Assembly (NCBI GenBank): GCA_003344405.1
Contig: NOWV01000042.1
Coordinates: 186,001-250,000, forward strand
Reading direction: 5' to 3'
Length of the DNA: 64,000 nucleotides
From: Trichoplax sp. H2
Taxonomy: Eukaryota > Placozoa > Uniplacotomia > Trichoplacea
The notes below the pieces were generated by a model. It ran no database searches, was not told the origin of the DNA, and saw only the letters and a list, made by a program, of their open reading frames with translations. Positions 1-19,373 of this stretch are shown here, piece after piece (position 1 is the stretch's first letter; every line of letters begins with the position of its first letter). The position numbers and the translations under genes were made by a program.

Positions 1-878
1 TATGTAAGCGTACTTGCACAGCAAGCTATGCTTTTAGGATCTGTTTTTGGTGTATAATATATCATGACTTGTACTCCTGCAGGTTACAAATTTGACACTA
101 TACAGGTGTCTCATTTTTGTTGTTTATTTAAGTTCTTAGAGGGAGGCTGTGCAAAAATGTCTTTGTTTTTATATTGCATTTTTAACACCTCTACTTTGTA
201 CTTTAAAAGGAGAGCTACAAGAAACATTTTTTACCGTGTTTTTCATAAGAAATACTCATGTGTTAAATGTGTTGTATCTGTCTTGTGACTGATTCAACGT
301 ATATTTTTCCATAATTTTGGATATTCAGTAATATTCTATCATTTTAACCCTTCGGAGTAACCCAGGTTTTTTACAAGCGATAATAGTTAGCTAACGTTGA
401 TCTTTGCTTTATGTAAAAAATATGTGGTAATGTAGTTTTCAATTAATCCAGATTACTGGTATATTCGGTTATGTAGTAATTATATTTCCATAAATGGAAA
501 TAAGATTCCCCTGTGTATATTCAGTATATAAAATTACTAATCTCAACTATGTTAGTTTAAAATTATTTCAGTGCACTGTCAGTATATGGAAATGAGCAAG
601 TACAATATACTCTGACGGTTATTTATTACGAGCCTTGGATAAACTGCAATAGCTTGAGTATGATTTTAGTTGTTCATGCTTGGTATGATACTCAAGTGAA
701 TTTACGCAGCCGTTAAGCACACGACTTAATATCTATTTTCACAAGTTATAACTATCACGGGAATAAAATATTAAATGTTTGTATGAGAGAATTGAGCAGA
801 TTTTATAATTACTAAGTTCATAATATATAGTAGCAGAGCTTTTCGCATTAATCATTATTCTGGTTCACTTGATACTAG
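1..878 (+). other. Upstream part of KDM5, probably intron
   Basis: No exon can be identified with confidence here. The first exon I can anchor starts at 879 inside the ARID domain, so JmjN and the first half of ARID must lie before the window or in short exons I could not recognise. A donor-like GTAAGC starts at position 4. The open frame at 64-288 has no family resemblance and is probably intronic. Confidence 0.5.
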
Positions 879-7647
<6,769 letters not shown>

Positions 7648-10132
7648 TCGGTGAAATCTATATAAAACATCTGTGCCTTGATATATCATTCGCACATGTA
7701 AATATATATATATTTTAACGAAGTCTGTATCAATCAATCGACGTATTACAGATGGTTATGTAGTCATGTTGGTGATATAAATGTTATCGTTTTAGGCATT
7801 GGTGTAGAATTACATCTAGCTTCTCTTTCTGTTGTCAAATTATTATGCTGTTAATACTTATTTACTTGACTATATACGTAGTCATTTTTCCATTAATAAC
7901 TTTTATGTACCGTTCATGAATACAGACAAAAGATGAAAATGCTGTTGTAACTGTAGTACCATACTACATAAGATTACGAATTTCTTCATACAAAAGTTTG
8001 GGCATTCGTTATTAATGTAGTAGTAAAATTATTATCATCAGTTGCTGCATAATATTCTCTGTAGGCGATAATCCTATTTATTATGACTTATTATTGTAAA
8101 TAACCTGTAAGTTCAACAAACTTTCACAATTCCACGTTACGGTTATATAGATGAGTCAGCCTAACCTGATGACTCTATTATGTGTACCGTGCACTATGCA
8201 ATACTTGTAATTGTACAGTCTAAATAGTTATTGCATTAGTTCATATTATTGCGTATCGGTAAGTAAACGTTGATACTTGTGGCTGTAACTGTTAAAAAAG
8301 CTGAACTAAAGACTTATTTGATATTAACAATTTAAAGTTGTTGTATTATCATTATTTTGACGCAATCACCATTTTATATCTATTTATAATTTCATAGTCA
8401 TTAAGATCTAAGTTTAGGAAACTGTAGATTTCAAGTACTGATTAGTTACATGAAGAATATGTTAATGCCTTGTACATGCTATAAAAATGTAGAATGAGTC
8501 CATACAAAATATGAAATACGCTGTGGTGAAAGTATGATGGAATAAGCTGAGAAGTTTATACAGCCTATTCGTGGCTCTATTTGCAAATTACCAATGGCTG
8601 ATAAGTTCTAATAGTCTTCATTACCGTACTCAATTTAGAATGAATATGTACAATAATGGTGGATGGCTAATCGAAATTAAATTTTATTTTATAGTGAGTG
8701 CTGTACATGCGAGTATTGTGTGCAGACGATCTTCACGTATGCGAAGGAAATGAAATAATAGCTTCAACTAGCTCGCCTCGAGTTTAATTACGCGCTATGA
8801 TATCATTAGTGGCAGAGGATATACGAGCTGTGGTATTTCAAAACTAGACCAAGATTAATAAATATAGAAAGAACATTTAAAGTGTTGCATTGTCCGTGCA
8901 TTTGAGGATATAAGAATTTCGACGTGCAGACAGTTTGTAGATCGTCCTGCAGTGTCTTGTATGTATTAACAGCTTGAGGCTAAAGCCCGAAATATGGATG
9001 TTACGCATAACAATTAGCTACTATACAAGTATAGCTACGGTTAACTCACATTACGCAAACACTATTGGCATGCCGGTTTAAAAATTAACAGTAAATAAAT
9101 TCAGCGGACTGTATAGTGATGCAATGCATTATATAACTTTCAACTCGATCACTTTGAAGCGAGCTATTTGATTAAAAATCAACGTGGCTACAGCAAAAAT
9201 GCGTATTATTTGCATAATATTATTACGGCATACTGTAGAGTAAAAGCATACAATCTTAACATAAAATTTACATTATAGTATATCTCAGTGCTAGCATTTG
9301 AACAAATCGATAAGAAATATTGTACTGTACAGTACTATACAGAGTACAGTATTTCTACACAGTTGTAATGAATGGGTCTTGGCACTTATGGGGAAATCCT
9401 TAACACATAGTACGAATGCCGTTTCATCATAACCAGCCACACTCTGCAATTACTCTATCAGTGGATAGTTCGATACTTTCTACTTTCAAAAATACAACAT
9501 AACAATTGCCGTATATATTTTAGCTAAAATTAGTACATTAGTAATACTGCTCAAAGGTACTGTGTAGTAGTATGGCTCTCATTATTAGCTACTTTATCAA
9601 AGCTGGATCTTAAAAAGGAGAGGGGATGAATTAGCTTGACGCCGCCTTGACCAATATCAAGATAATAGTGATTACTAGAATTGTGGATTAACAAGCTCTA
9701 AACACCATTTGAACATAAATTATTGTGCGAATTATAGAGGCGTACTGAACACTGTACAAGAACAGTCATTGACCGGAAGGTCTTCTACAATACGTTAGAG
9801 TAGTCCGCCTGTCTGTAACATCAGAGATTAAATGTGCAAAAATAGCTGTCACCCACTTTATTGTTTAGCTTTATGCTACATATGCTTTCTTGATGAAACA
9901 AGGTGACAATCTATTTGCATAGGTCATGTAGTCTATTAGATGTCAATACCAACGCGTTCTTGATTCAGTACAGTACAGTATAAGGAAAACTTTGAATCAG
10001 AATACTGTACAGTACTAACACGGATATTACAGTATGATGTACTGTATTAACATGACTGTAGCATTGTTCTGTAGTACAGTATGCGCATGGATACTGTTCT
10101 TTGTATTGATTGAGATCTTGACTATTAGCAAG
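7648..10132. other. Intergenic region and KDM5 3' UTR
   Basis: No coding exon is recognised. The first part is presumably KDM5 3' UTR. Short clusters of the palindrome TACTGTACAGTA occur near 9320-9352 and 9965-10020, the second about 110 bases before the PDCL start codon. The frame at 8571-8753 has no recognisable content. Confidence 0.5.
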
Positions 10133-12833
10133 ATGGCTACTTTGGAAGACAGACTATTGGGAGAAAAATTAGACTATTACTGTTCAAGTTCTGAAGATGA
10201 AGGTCATCAGGCTGGCAAGAGAGAATCACATGGCGAAGAAGACGAAGAAGGTGATCATCAAGACCCAAGTCTTGATCTAGACGAGATTTATTCCGTCAAG
10301 ACTGATAAGGTAATACGCCATTGTTGATGAAGCTGGCTTGGAGAATAATCAATGCTCGACTAGCGAGAACTAGAGTTGCTATTACTAGTTTCCTAAGTAC
10401 GAGTGATCATATTCTACGTATGGATGTGATCAAGTTATTACTGTAGTCTACGTCGATATCAGAGGCTACTGTGGCTTCATTTTATAAAGTCATCCCTATC
10501 GTATACACCATTTACTGTAGATAGGGAGATGGATAGAGTGTTTAGACAGTACTACTTTTATATCTAATCTTTCATTGATAATTATATTATAACTAACAAT
10601 TACCTTTAGTGTGTTGAATTTTCAATAAAGTATAGTTACCGCAGACTCCCTAATGTAAAAGTAGTCTTTGAGTAGCTATTCACTTCCTGGAGGTAGTAAA
10701 TTACTGGTATTACAGCAACTTACAGTAAAAATATCAAGCAACACTTGTACGTCTAAAGCTGATACGTTGTTGTGAAAAAAATGGCATATTAACATAGTGT
10801 AGTAACACTACCTATCCGAATATTATTTATGGAACTAGTAGAAGTTAAGCTAAACGACATACGGCTATGATCATTAGCTCTTGGCATTGAGTAGTTTATT
10901 GCTAGCACGTGCTGCAATTTTAACGCTGTAGTATATTCCACCAATACGTTACTAAGTGATTCCAAGTCATCATCAGCATTTTGCCCATAAAGAGTTGTAA
11001 TTACCGTTATGGTAGAACTTATGGCCCAAGGATTGTCGATGCACGAGTATTCTATCTAATAGATTCAGGTCATTAATTTTAAAATTACTATTATATCTCA
11101 TAATTATGTTTTCCTGTACTCAAGACTGGTCCGAAAGGTGTAATAGAAGACTTTCGACGATATAAACAGTTAGAAAAAGAGAAAAGACATGACAATGATC
11201 GCGAAAAGGCTGAACTTGCTAAGAAGCTTTCTATGGTTTGCAATACACAACAACAGGTACTTCTTACTATAATAGATTATTCTACTTTTAATTAGATAAA
11301 ATTAAAGCGCTCTGAAATGGAAAAAATCGTGGATTGAAGGATTATTTAAATATGAATTGCCATGATACAGCGTACCTAATTTGCTAATTCATTTAGGAAG
11401 AAGATGATATCGACTTCGAAAATGATCCAATCCTAAAACAATTAATGCAACGAAGACTAGAGGAAATGAAGGGTGCAGCAGCAGTATTGTACGTGTATTA
11501 ATAATACAAAATAACTTTATTGATAGATAATTGCTTTCTGTATGCATTTCTGCGCAGAATGTATGAGTTACAAATGATTTTAAGACTTTAGATATAACTG
11601 CAGTTTACTAAGGATTCTAATTTTATGTCAGACCCAAATTTGGTAAATTATACGAAATTAAGTCCACCGAATATTTGGATACAATCGACAAAGAAAATTC
11701 AAATGTTACGGTTATCGTACATTTATATAATAATGTATGCAAACCTTTACCGACGTGCTATTTCGCCCGTTTCTCTATTAAACAATGTATAGATTTCTTG
11801 GGTTTGTTAGTAACATCGTAGAGATTAAATATACTACTACATTATTTTCATTTGTACTCTAATTATGCACATCAGTAATATACATACCGTCCAGTAGACC
11901 AACAACAATAATTAAATGTACCGTTGAAATTATATCAACAATCTAGATAGATAACAGCTAGTTTTTTCTATATTTCAACTGTACAATTTAAGAATGTTTA
12001 CGTATTACGTTATTTTTTATCTCACTCTTTGCTACGTGTTGTACCTTGCAGAATTTACGTAAATGCAAAAACATGACGAGCTGTTTAAACCAACTCGCAA
12101 AGCATTATACAACGGTAATTTACATAATCATTTTCATATAGACTTTGAGCGATGTTACCTACCTATACGCGTTTGTTGTATCGGTCTTTTTTAGGTCAAG
12201 TTTTGTAATGCTAGGGCGTCTGGTATACCTATTCTCAGTGCCGAATTCGTAAGTAATTGGAACATTTCGACATTATCGCATCAACTTAAAATTGATTATA
12301 TTTTCATACTTAAGAATCTTGTACGCGAATATACAATTAAATAAGTGGCTATTCTATCAAAATTATCAATTACACTTCCGTAGCAATACACGATGTCGCT
12401 TATCATGTCGTATATTTTAGACACAACGAGGATTGCCGGCGCTTCTTCTATACCGTGATGGTAATGTGATTGGTAATTTTATTCGTATAACAGACAACCT
12501 TGAAGATCGGTTTGACGCTGTTGACGTTGAAAATTTTCTCTTAGAGTACGTAAATACATGTAGTCTGTGGCAGAATGTTCGTAGTTATTGGACTCTATAA
12601 CGTTGGGAGTAAATTATCATATTTCTTAGCATCAGTTAAAGTTTATAGTTAGCGAAATATCGGCACTATAAATATTATTACCACGTACTATGGGTTTTCA
12701 TTCAGGATGAAATAGCCAACTTAATAGTGTTAATAACTTTTGTTTTAATTTTTGCTCTTCCAGGCATGCCATGCTCCCGACTATGGACAGAACATTTGCA
12801 GATACATTAAATTCAGATTCAAGCGATGAATAA
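10133..12833 (+). CDS. PDCL: Phosducin-like protein (PDCL), 8 exons
   Basis: Cytosolic co-chaperone family of the CCT chaperonin; PDCL assists assembly of G-protein beta-gamma dimers. Exons: 10133-10309, 11125-11256, 11397-11488, 11632-11734, 12052-12114, 12195-12248, 12421-12545, 12764-12833, giving 271 residues (human PDCL about 301). The start MATLEDRLLGEKLDYYCSSS closely follows the vertebrate PDCL N-terminus. Exon 2 opens with TGPKGVIEDFRRYKQLE, the conserved helical motif of PDCL. The C-terminal half is the thioredoxin-like fold (VKFC, then GLPALLLYRDGNVIGNFIR) with the acidic tail SDSSDE. The start was chosen by homology; in-frame ATGs upstream from 10034 would add a hydrophobic stretch and are more likely 5' UTR. 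Confidence 0.93.
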
Positions 12834-14411
12834 TGCAATCGTAATATATTCTCTGATCAATAATTTAAAGCCATAACATACTAAAGTTACGCGCTACAAA
12901 GTAATAAGATAAATGCGGTATAATGCAACTCTTATGAAGAAACAAGGACATAAGACTACCATATCGGTGATTATATGATTTGTCTTATATCAAAAAGGCT
13001 TAGTAAAATGAAAAGATCGAAATATTTATATTGTTTTAAGTTTTGCTTTAGTGCTTTTAAGAAATTCTATCGATAACTAAAACCAGACATAGTTTCTGTC
13101 TTGACGATCATATTACATCTGAGGTTACAACTTCTTAAACGCTTTAAGATAGATAATTTCTACATTTTATTATTTTGCTGTAAAAATCATTTTAGAGATT
13201 GTATAGAATGTCTAAAATATAGTTGTATCAACCACCCTTACATGAGACAGATAGTAACTTTGCATCAATGATAAATATTTACTAATATTAAAGTCATATA
13301 GCGGGTGAAGCAGCGGAGCATTTCCTTAGAATCCTTGAAAGAATGAATCTGTGTTAATCTTACGAAGGAACTTTATTTGTGGATACAACTAATTGTTGAT
13401 GTATTTCCATCGTAATCAAGCATGTAGTTTGTTATTACTGCTTTTTAAATATATGAGCTATATGGATGTAGAATTTCAAATAAAAATTAATCGAACTTAT
13501 TTGCCTGATTACTATTGAAGTATCAACTGCAGAAATCAATTTACCAGTAGCTGTATACCAATATATATCATGTATACGCATATGCACTGGCACTGTCTTG
13601 CCCTAGACTATAACTCGGCAGTTATTCTGAGTACAGTCCAGAACAAAACGATGTGCCATGCTAAAATATTCTTGCACGCTCTACTACTCCTTCTGTATAC
13701 CTGTAATTTCATACAGATTTATGTAGTATGGAATATCAGCAAGAAAAATTTGTCTTAACTTTACAAAAAATGATTAACTTTAATTCATTTTGACAGAAAA
13801 GGTATCATCAATACAGTATGCCTGTACTGTATACAAAGTGAAAAATACAGCATTACAATAGAAAATCATAAAAGAAGTGAAATTAGCGATTTTTTAATAA
13901 CTTTAACAACTGAAGCTAATTTAGAAAGATAGTTCTTTCAGCCTCCATTTCATAACTAGGTCAACTACATAAACAGCAAAAGCAGTATATACTACGACAA
14001 ATCAAAGTACTGTAATAGCTATAGTAAATAATGAATAATAAGACAGAAACTACACATAATGCTCAGGTAAGATTTTAAATAGCACCACAAAAAATCTCCC
14101 CGATAAACATCTTACAGCTACACATAAAAATGTGCAATACTTTAATATAATAGAGATTGTTGAAATAGCTATCACCTACAGTTAAGCTTTGTTCTTATGA
14201 TTTATTTTTGAAATTACGATAACACAACTAGATGATGCATCGTATGAACTAGTGGCTTCTTACAAGTACTGATGTCAGCAAATTTGCTACATTATTGTGT
14301 ACTCGTATATTTACTTGAGATAGATGTTGTGATACACAGCAGTAATTGTACATATCCTTCCTGTGTTAGTGTACGCATATCTACTTTGAATCGCCATCTA
14401 ATTGACCGTTT
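12834..14411. other. Convergent 3' intergenic region of PDCL and CAPZA
   Basis: Holds the 3' ends of two converging genes. Possible poly(A) signals are AATAAA at about 13479 (+) for PDCL and, on the minus strand, the reverse complement of tttatt at 14201-14206 for CAPZA. The frame at 13570-13758 has no recognisable content. Confidence 0.5.
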
Positions 14412-17400
14412 CTACGCATTCTTTAATTCTTTGCCAATCTTGTAGCTGAGAATTTGATTCCAGTCCAACTTTGAGCGTGTGATCGGTAATTGCCGACGTA
14501 ATGCTTTAAATGCGGTATCCGACATATTGTTATAATTTTCAGAAATAGACGTCTATTGCAAATGTAATATTTATCCAGTTATTTAAAACGCCAAAAGTGA
14601 ATGAAAAAACAGGAAAAGTAACTATTTATCAGTCATACGCTACAATTTTATCTTACCTGATATGCAGCCTCAGCACTTCCTATCAATTTGACTAACTTAT
14701 CAGCGGTTCCTCTTTCAGTCTACATAGTCAGATTATATTTTTGCAAATTCTTAAATTATGAATTTGAAATATCAGACTAATCAATTTACCAGGTTGGTAG
14801 TCAACATGAAATAAACTTCATTATCAGTAGCAATATTATACACATCCGTCTATCCCATTTACCGTGACGTCAACTTGATCTTCATGTTCTTTCGAGGTCA
14901 CCAGTTGGACATTCCCATCTTCATAGTAGTGTACCTAGTATCAATAGAATTAGGAATTACTGATTGCCGTTAATTATTGCTGTATCACCACAAGGTGCTC
15001 TGATTATTCAGTCTTAAAATTCCGAAGCTGACAAAATGGCATTAAAATTTACAGAAATTATAGATTGCTCATAAAAAACAGAAAAAATGCCCTACCTGAA
15101 CCTTAATGCTGCCCTTAACTGTTGCAAAATTACCACCACTGGGAATTGTTACTATCCATTCGGATTTCCAACGGCCATTCCTATTGCAATTCATGTAGAG
15201 TCAGAATAATGATCTTGGTAACTAAAATTTAAGTTTTCAATGCTAAGGTAACTTTTTTGGACTATAAAATACGTAGTTCATAGTTCTATATTACAGTTGG
15301 AATGGATACTAGATGTATCGTGAGGCATCTAGGTAATGAAGAAGTTACAATATTTTTATCAGTCAAACAAACCAGTAATTCTTCGCCTGATAATGATGAT
15401 CTTCAATGCAAATCACGATGGTGATATCTGAATCCGAATTACCAAATACAGAAAAAACACCGTGAGGGTAATACGACTTGATGTAGCCACGGATAGCTTC
15501 TTGAACTGCCTTTCTGTATGGTTCTGCTTGGCTATCCATATCATGATCGCGAATGTCTGTCACTTCTTTACGCAAATGATCTAACTTGAATGATCGTCCT
15601 TGAAATGGATCAATAAATCTGTCATCCTCTATCTGTCCATGTTTACTGACGATTACCTAAATATCGCCACATAATTGATCGTTTTGGTTAGATAGATGAA
15701 GGTATAATAAATCAATCGCGATAAGTAAAAGTCTGCTGATAATCGGCTGTGCAATATTCTTTATTAGTACTATTTGCTGCTATCATCGTTTAACTCTCTT
15801 ACCAAATCGTCTGAGTCATCCAACTTTACAGGGAGGAATTGTTCCATGTTGTACGAAGCAAAGGATCTTTTGGATGAAGTGAAGATAAAGATATCATGAA
15901 TAACGAATAAAGGTATAAAACATGTCGTACTATATAGATAATCTATTTAAGAAATGGGTCTAATAATTATAATGAACATAAACTTACTCTGCAGAAGCAC
16001 CTTTCAATATGGAATCATTTTGCAGCAAGACACGGACATCTAAAATTAATAAACATGTAAATACCACTAAGTTAAGGCAGCTGTAGCGAATTAAAATAGG
16101 AAATTCACATCGAGAGCATAAGCGTTTGACCCTTGGACAGAGTGGTATACGGCTGATACCACCCAACACCACAGCAGCATGGATACTGATATTGTTAATG
16201 TACTGTATAAACTATCGCTATTCCTATCTACTGTATACAGTATGTACATTTACAATATTTAAAAGAGGCACAGAGAAAGTAAGTCAGATTAGCTAACGTT
16301 ACCATTTAAAACTTCGTTAAATTCGCCAGGTGGCGCATGGGTAATAAAGTTTGAAGCGATGTTTGCCTATATCGATACATTGATAATATATAATCAAAGT
16401 AATAACATCAAATTAGCGCCGATCAATTTTAGCATTCTATTTTCAATAAAATCATCCACGTTAAATCAACAGTTATCAAGATCTTGTATAAAGTTGAAAT
16501 GTATGCCATTCAACTCAAATCAATTAATATGAAGAAGTTGACGTCCAAATTCCAACAATATCAATACTATGCAATATATTAAAGAGGTAAAATATCTTTA
16601 GGGATTGATTTTAAGGTTATGAAAGGTTCGTATCTCTATCTTTGATGCGAATATAGGGATAATGGTAACTCTAGATGTCTTTGCAAGTAATTAAGTCGTT
16701 GATAACCCTAATGCGATTATCGCACACGAATTTGAAATGAAACAAAATACGTGTAGCACTTGTGGATGGACGATCGTGCTAGGATTTCAATTTCAAAATG
16801 ATTGCATTGAAAATCGCAATCAAAGCTTTTATATTCAAATATATCGATCGCATATTGTGATTTAAACACGATGATGTTCCATGACTTCAAGGTAATCATC
16901 CGGTCGTCGATCTTGAGAGCGAGTTGAATAATCTATGAAAGCTACAGCGTGTCAACTATAAAGACGGTTACGCGATGTTGTAGAGTGCAAAAAGTAGGAG
17001 TGCGTAGACGTAGGAATGAAGCAGTAAGTCGCAACAACAGCCATAAGCCGTGATTAAGTCATTGCAAAAGAAAATATGCATTGATTGGTAATCAAATAAA
17101 TTAAAATTTAATCCAACGATAAACAAAGCGAAAGTCATATTAAACTGCAAGTAACATGCTCCCAATGGAAGATGACAACGCGTTGGATAGAAGTGAAGAT
17201 TTAGGTTGGAGTTTTTCTGAACTTCGATCTTATCCTTTAGGAGAAAAATGAGATAAATCCTGGTGCAAGATCGATATTGTCCAAGCAGCCCTCCATGTCC
17301 GCTGCGGTAATTTTGTTAACCTTAGGTCAACCATGGAGGACCACTTAAGACAGAAGTGATATTGACCGCGAGTAGTCTACCACGCTTAAAATCTCCTACG

Positions 17401-17658
17401 TTGAAAGGGTTGTAAAGCAGGAAGTAAAAGACTGTAGACGCTAGGTGAGAAAGTGACAAAAAGATTCAACTCTAGCATCATAGCAAGAGCATTTGAGCGT
17501 CATTGAAAGGCATAAACCTGTACAATTACTACATACAAGTAAACACATTGGTCTTATGAAAATAAGAATCGTAGGAAGAGACCATTATGATGAATTAAGT
17601 CAATATGATTAACCTTTTCTTCATCGGAAATAGGTGTTTCGAAACTGTCAGAAGCCAT
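14412..17658 (-). CDS. CAPZA: F-actin capping protein subunit alpha, 9 exons
   Basis: Alpha subunit of the CapZ heterodimer, which caps barbed ends of actin filaments in the cytoplasm. Exons on the minus strand: 17658-17614, 16366-16303, 16039-15988, 15866-15803, 15656-15373, 15180-15096, 14934-14863, 14719-14657, 14552-14412, giving 289 residues (vertebrate CAPZA1 is 286). Diagnostic stretches are [74 protein letters not shown], and the C-terminal actin-binding tentacle [20 protein letters not shown] followed by [12 protein letters not shown]. The family is recognised across the whole length. It converges on PDCL and diverges from the ARH3 array. A dense TACTGTACAGTA palindrome block lies just upstream of its start codon. 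Confidence 0.95.
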
Positions 17659-17699
17659 TGCCGTTCCACCCAACTTTGATGATCGACTGCGCAGCTCCA

Positions 17700-17830
17700 G
17701 TACTGTGTGCTACTACAGTACAGTTTCTACAGTACATTTACTGAGGACGGTGCTGTACTGTACCGTTGTACTGTAGTGTACAGTACTGTATACTGTAGAA
17801 CTGTACAGTACAGTACAACGGCAGTATCCC
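17700..17830. repeat. Dense TACTGTACAGTA palindrome array upstream of CAPZA
   Basis: About 130 bases made largely of overlapping TACAGTAC, ACTGTAC and TACTGTA units in both orientations, many nested as perfect palindromes. It begins about 40 bases upstream of the CAPZA start codon. The overlapping open frames on both strands here are by-products of the self-complementary repeat. Confidence 0.85.
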
Positions 17831-19312
17831 GAGCAGCTACAGTACCGTGCGCGTTTTGCCGTCTGTCTGTATTCGGCTATGCACTGCACTGAGTGAGTAT
17901 GGGGACTAGCGGCCCATACTGTACTAGGATAGAGTTTTGATTGATGCATTTCTGCCACACTTGGCAGGTAACCGCTCTAGCGATGTCTTGGTTTCGCAAC
18001 CCAAGACAAGAATGCCGCCATTTGACTACACTTTACTCTATTCTACAACATACTGTATATTGTAGTAGGCACTTTATATCCCTCTTTTGCTAACACTTCT
18101 CATCCAGTTCGGTACTGAGAATAGAAAGACAGATGGACGGGATGTGCCTGGTGCGCTACGTTGCTCGCTAGACTCGAATGGACGGACGTACGGCTGTGTT
18201 ATTAGTCACAGACAGACAGTACCCAGCCAATACCAACAGTCTATACAGTGTAGCAGTAGAGAGGCACTCGTCTGCTGTACACTATGTTCTTGATGCATTG
18301 TTTATGCACTTTGGACTTTTTTACGCTAATAAAATGGCCCCTTCAAAGAAAGGCCAACCTAATCGACGCAAAGCAATCAATTTGAAAGAAAATTCACAGC
18401 TAGACTATCTTAACTTAATATAGATTCCTAGATAGCTACGACACACATTCAGTAAAGAATTATCTAATATTGACCTTTTATATAACTTGGTGCATTCTCA
18501 ACCGGCCAGGTACTGAGTAAGCAGAACGAGCAGCTTTTCTCTCATGCGATCCAGTACTAAAACCCCCAAAAGGGTTTGCACTGCAGGTTGCGTTTTGCGT
18601 CCCTCTTTATGCTTCTCAATTTTACTGAGACACTACTATTTTTGCTGTACTTTGCTGTCACTTCTGCGATACTGAACTATGTTCCATGGTTGATTCCATT
18701 CATCAATGGGAACTTGAAATTAGAATGCTAATTGCTTCAAGTCATTTGTTATGTTTGCTAGGAGGATATTTTGCAAATGTCAAATCAGTTAGGGCTACCG
18801 GGCTCGATGAGTTAGAATATATATTTCTTGCCCTCATTACTTTTTGAAGCAAAGTGGACACTATCCTGCAGTCTCTCGATCAACTCTTATTCATCATAAA
18901 GTAATGAATTCATTATTTAAGTAAATCCACATAATTATGAAGGAATAGGAAAGTATTTACAAGAAGTACTAATGATTTACATAAATTAAATTAAATCAGC
19001 GTACATGACGTCATAAAATTCCTACAGACATTCATTCCATGACTGCGATTGAGAAAAACAAAACCTCAGCTATTATCCCACCCTGGCAGTACCCATGGCC
19101 TTATTGGCATACTGTATATCTCCCCCGTACGTTTAAATAGATTGGAAACATTTCTAGGATAGTCACAACCAAAACTGGTAAATAGCAATCCATCGAAGGA
19201 AATGAAATAGATATTCAAAATTCACGTTTATACGTACTGTACACTTACCAGAACAGTAGAAGAATCTGAAATACTAAAATCTTCACCACTACACCGTCAT
19301 GGCAACACCGTC
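17831..19312. other. Intergenic region between divergent CAPZA and ARH3 copy A
   Basis: No gene is assigned. A 29-codon frame at 18334-18423 beginning MAPSKKGQPNRRKAINLKEN weakly recalls the N-terminus of CENP-B/Tigger-type helix-turn-helix proteins, but nothing follows it. A full CRE site (TGACGTCA) lies at 19006-19013. Confidence 0.4.
19006..19013. promoter_or_regulatory. CRE palindrome TGACGTCA upstream of ARH3 copy A
   Basis: Perfect 8-base cAMP-response element, the known target of CREB/ATF bZIP factors, 300 bases before the copy A start codon. The other three copies each carry one as well. Function is inferred from the motif and its recurrence. Confidence 0.6.
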
Positions 19313-19373
19313 ATGGCAACACCGACAGGAGAAGCCTCAAATCGACTTTACGATCAATTTTGCGGATGTTTAG
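19299..19373 (+). other. Upstream ORF overlapping the start of ARH3 copy A
   Basis: A 14-base tandem duplication (unit about CGTCATGGCAACAC) places an extra ATG at 19299 before the true ATG at 19313. Because 14 is not a multiple of three, the first ATG opens a different frame of 24 codons ending in TAG at 19371-19373, past the true start. Both ATGs have the same flanking sequence. Copies B and C do not show this. Confidence 0.7.

Noticed and set aside
17707-17958. Opposing open frames rich in Tyr, Ser, Thr and Val
   Set aside because: They are translations of the TACTGTACAGTA array; low-complexity by-products.
18087-18423. Small frames, one starting MAPSKKGQPNRRKAINLKEN
   Set aside because: Faint resemblance to a CENP-B/Tigger N-terminus only; no continuing exon or transposase domain found, so no element is called.
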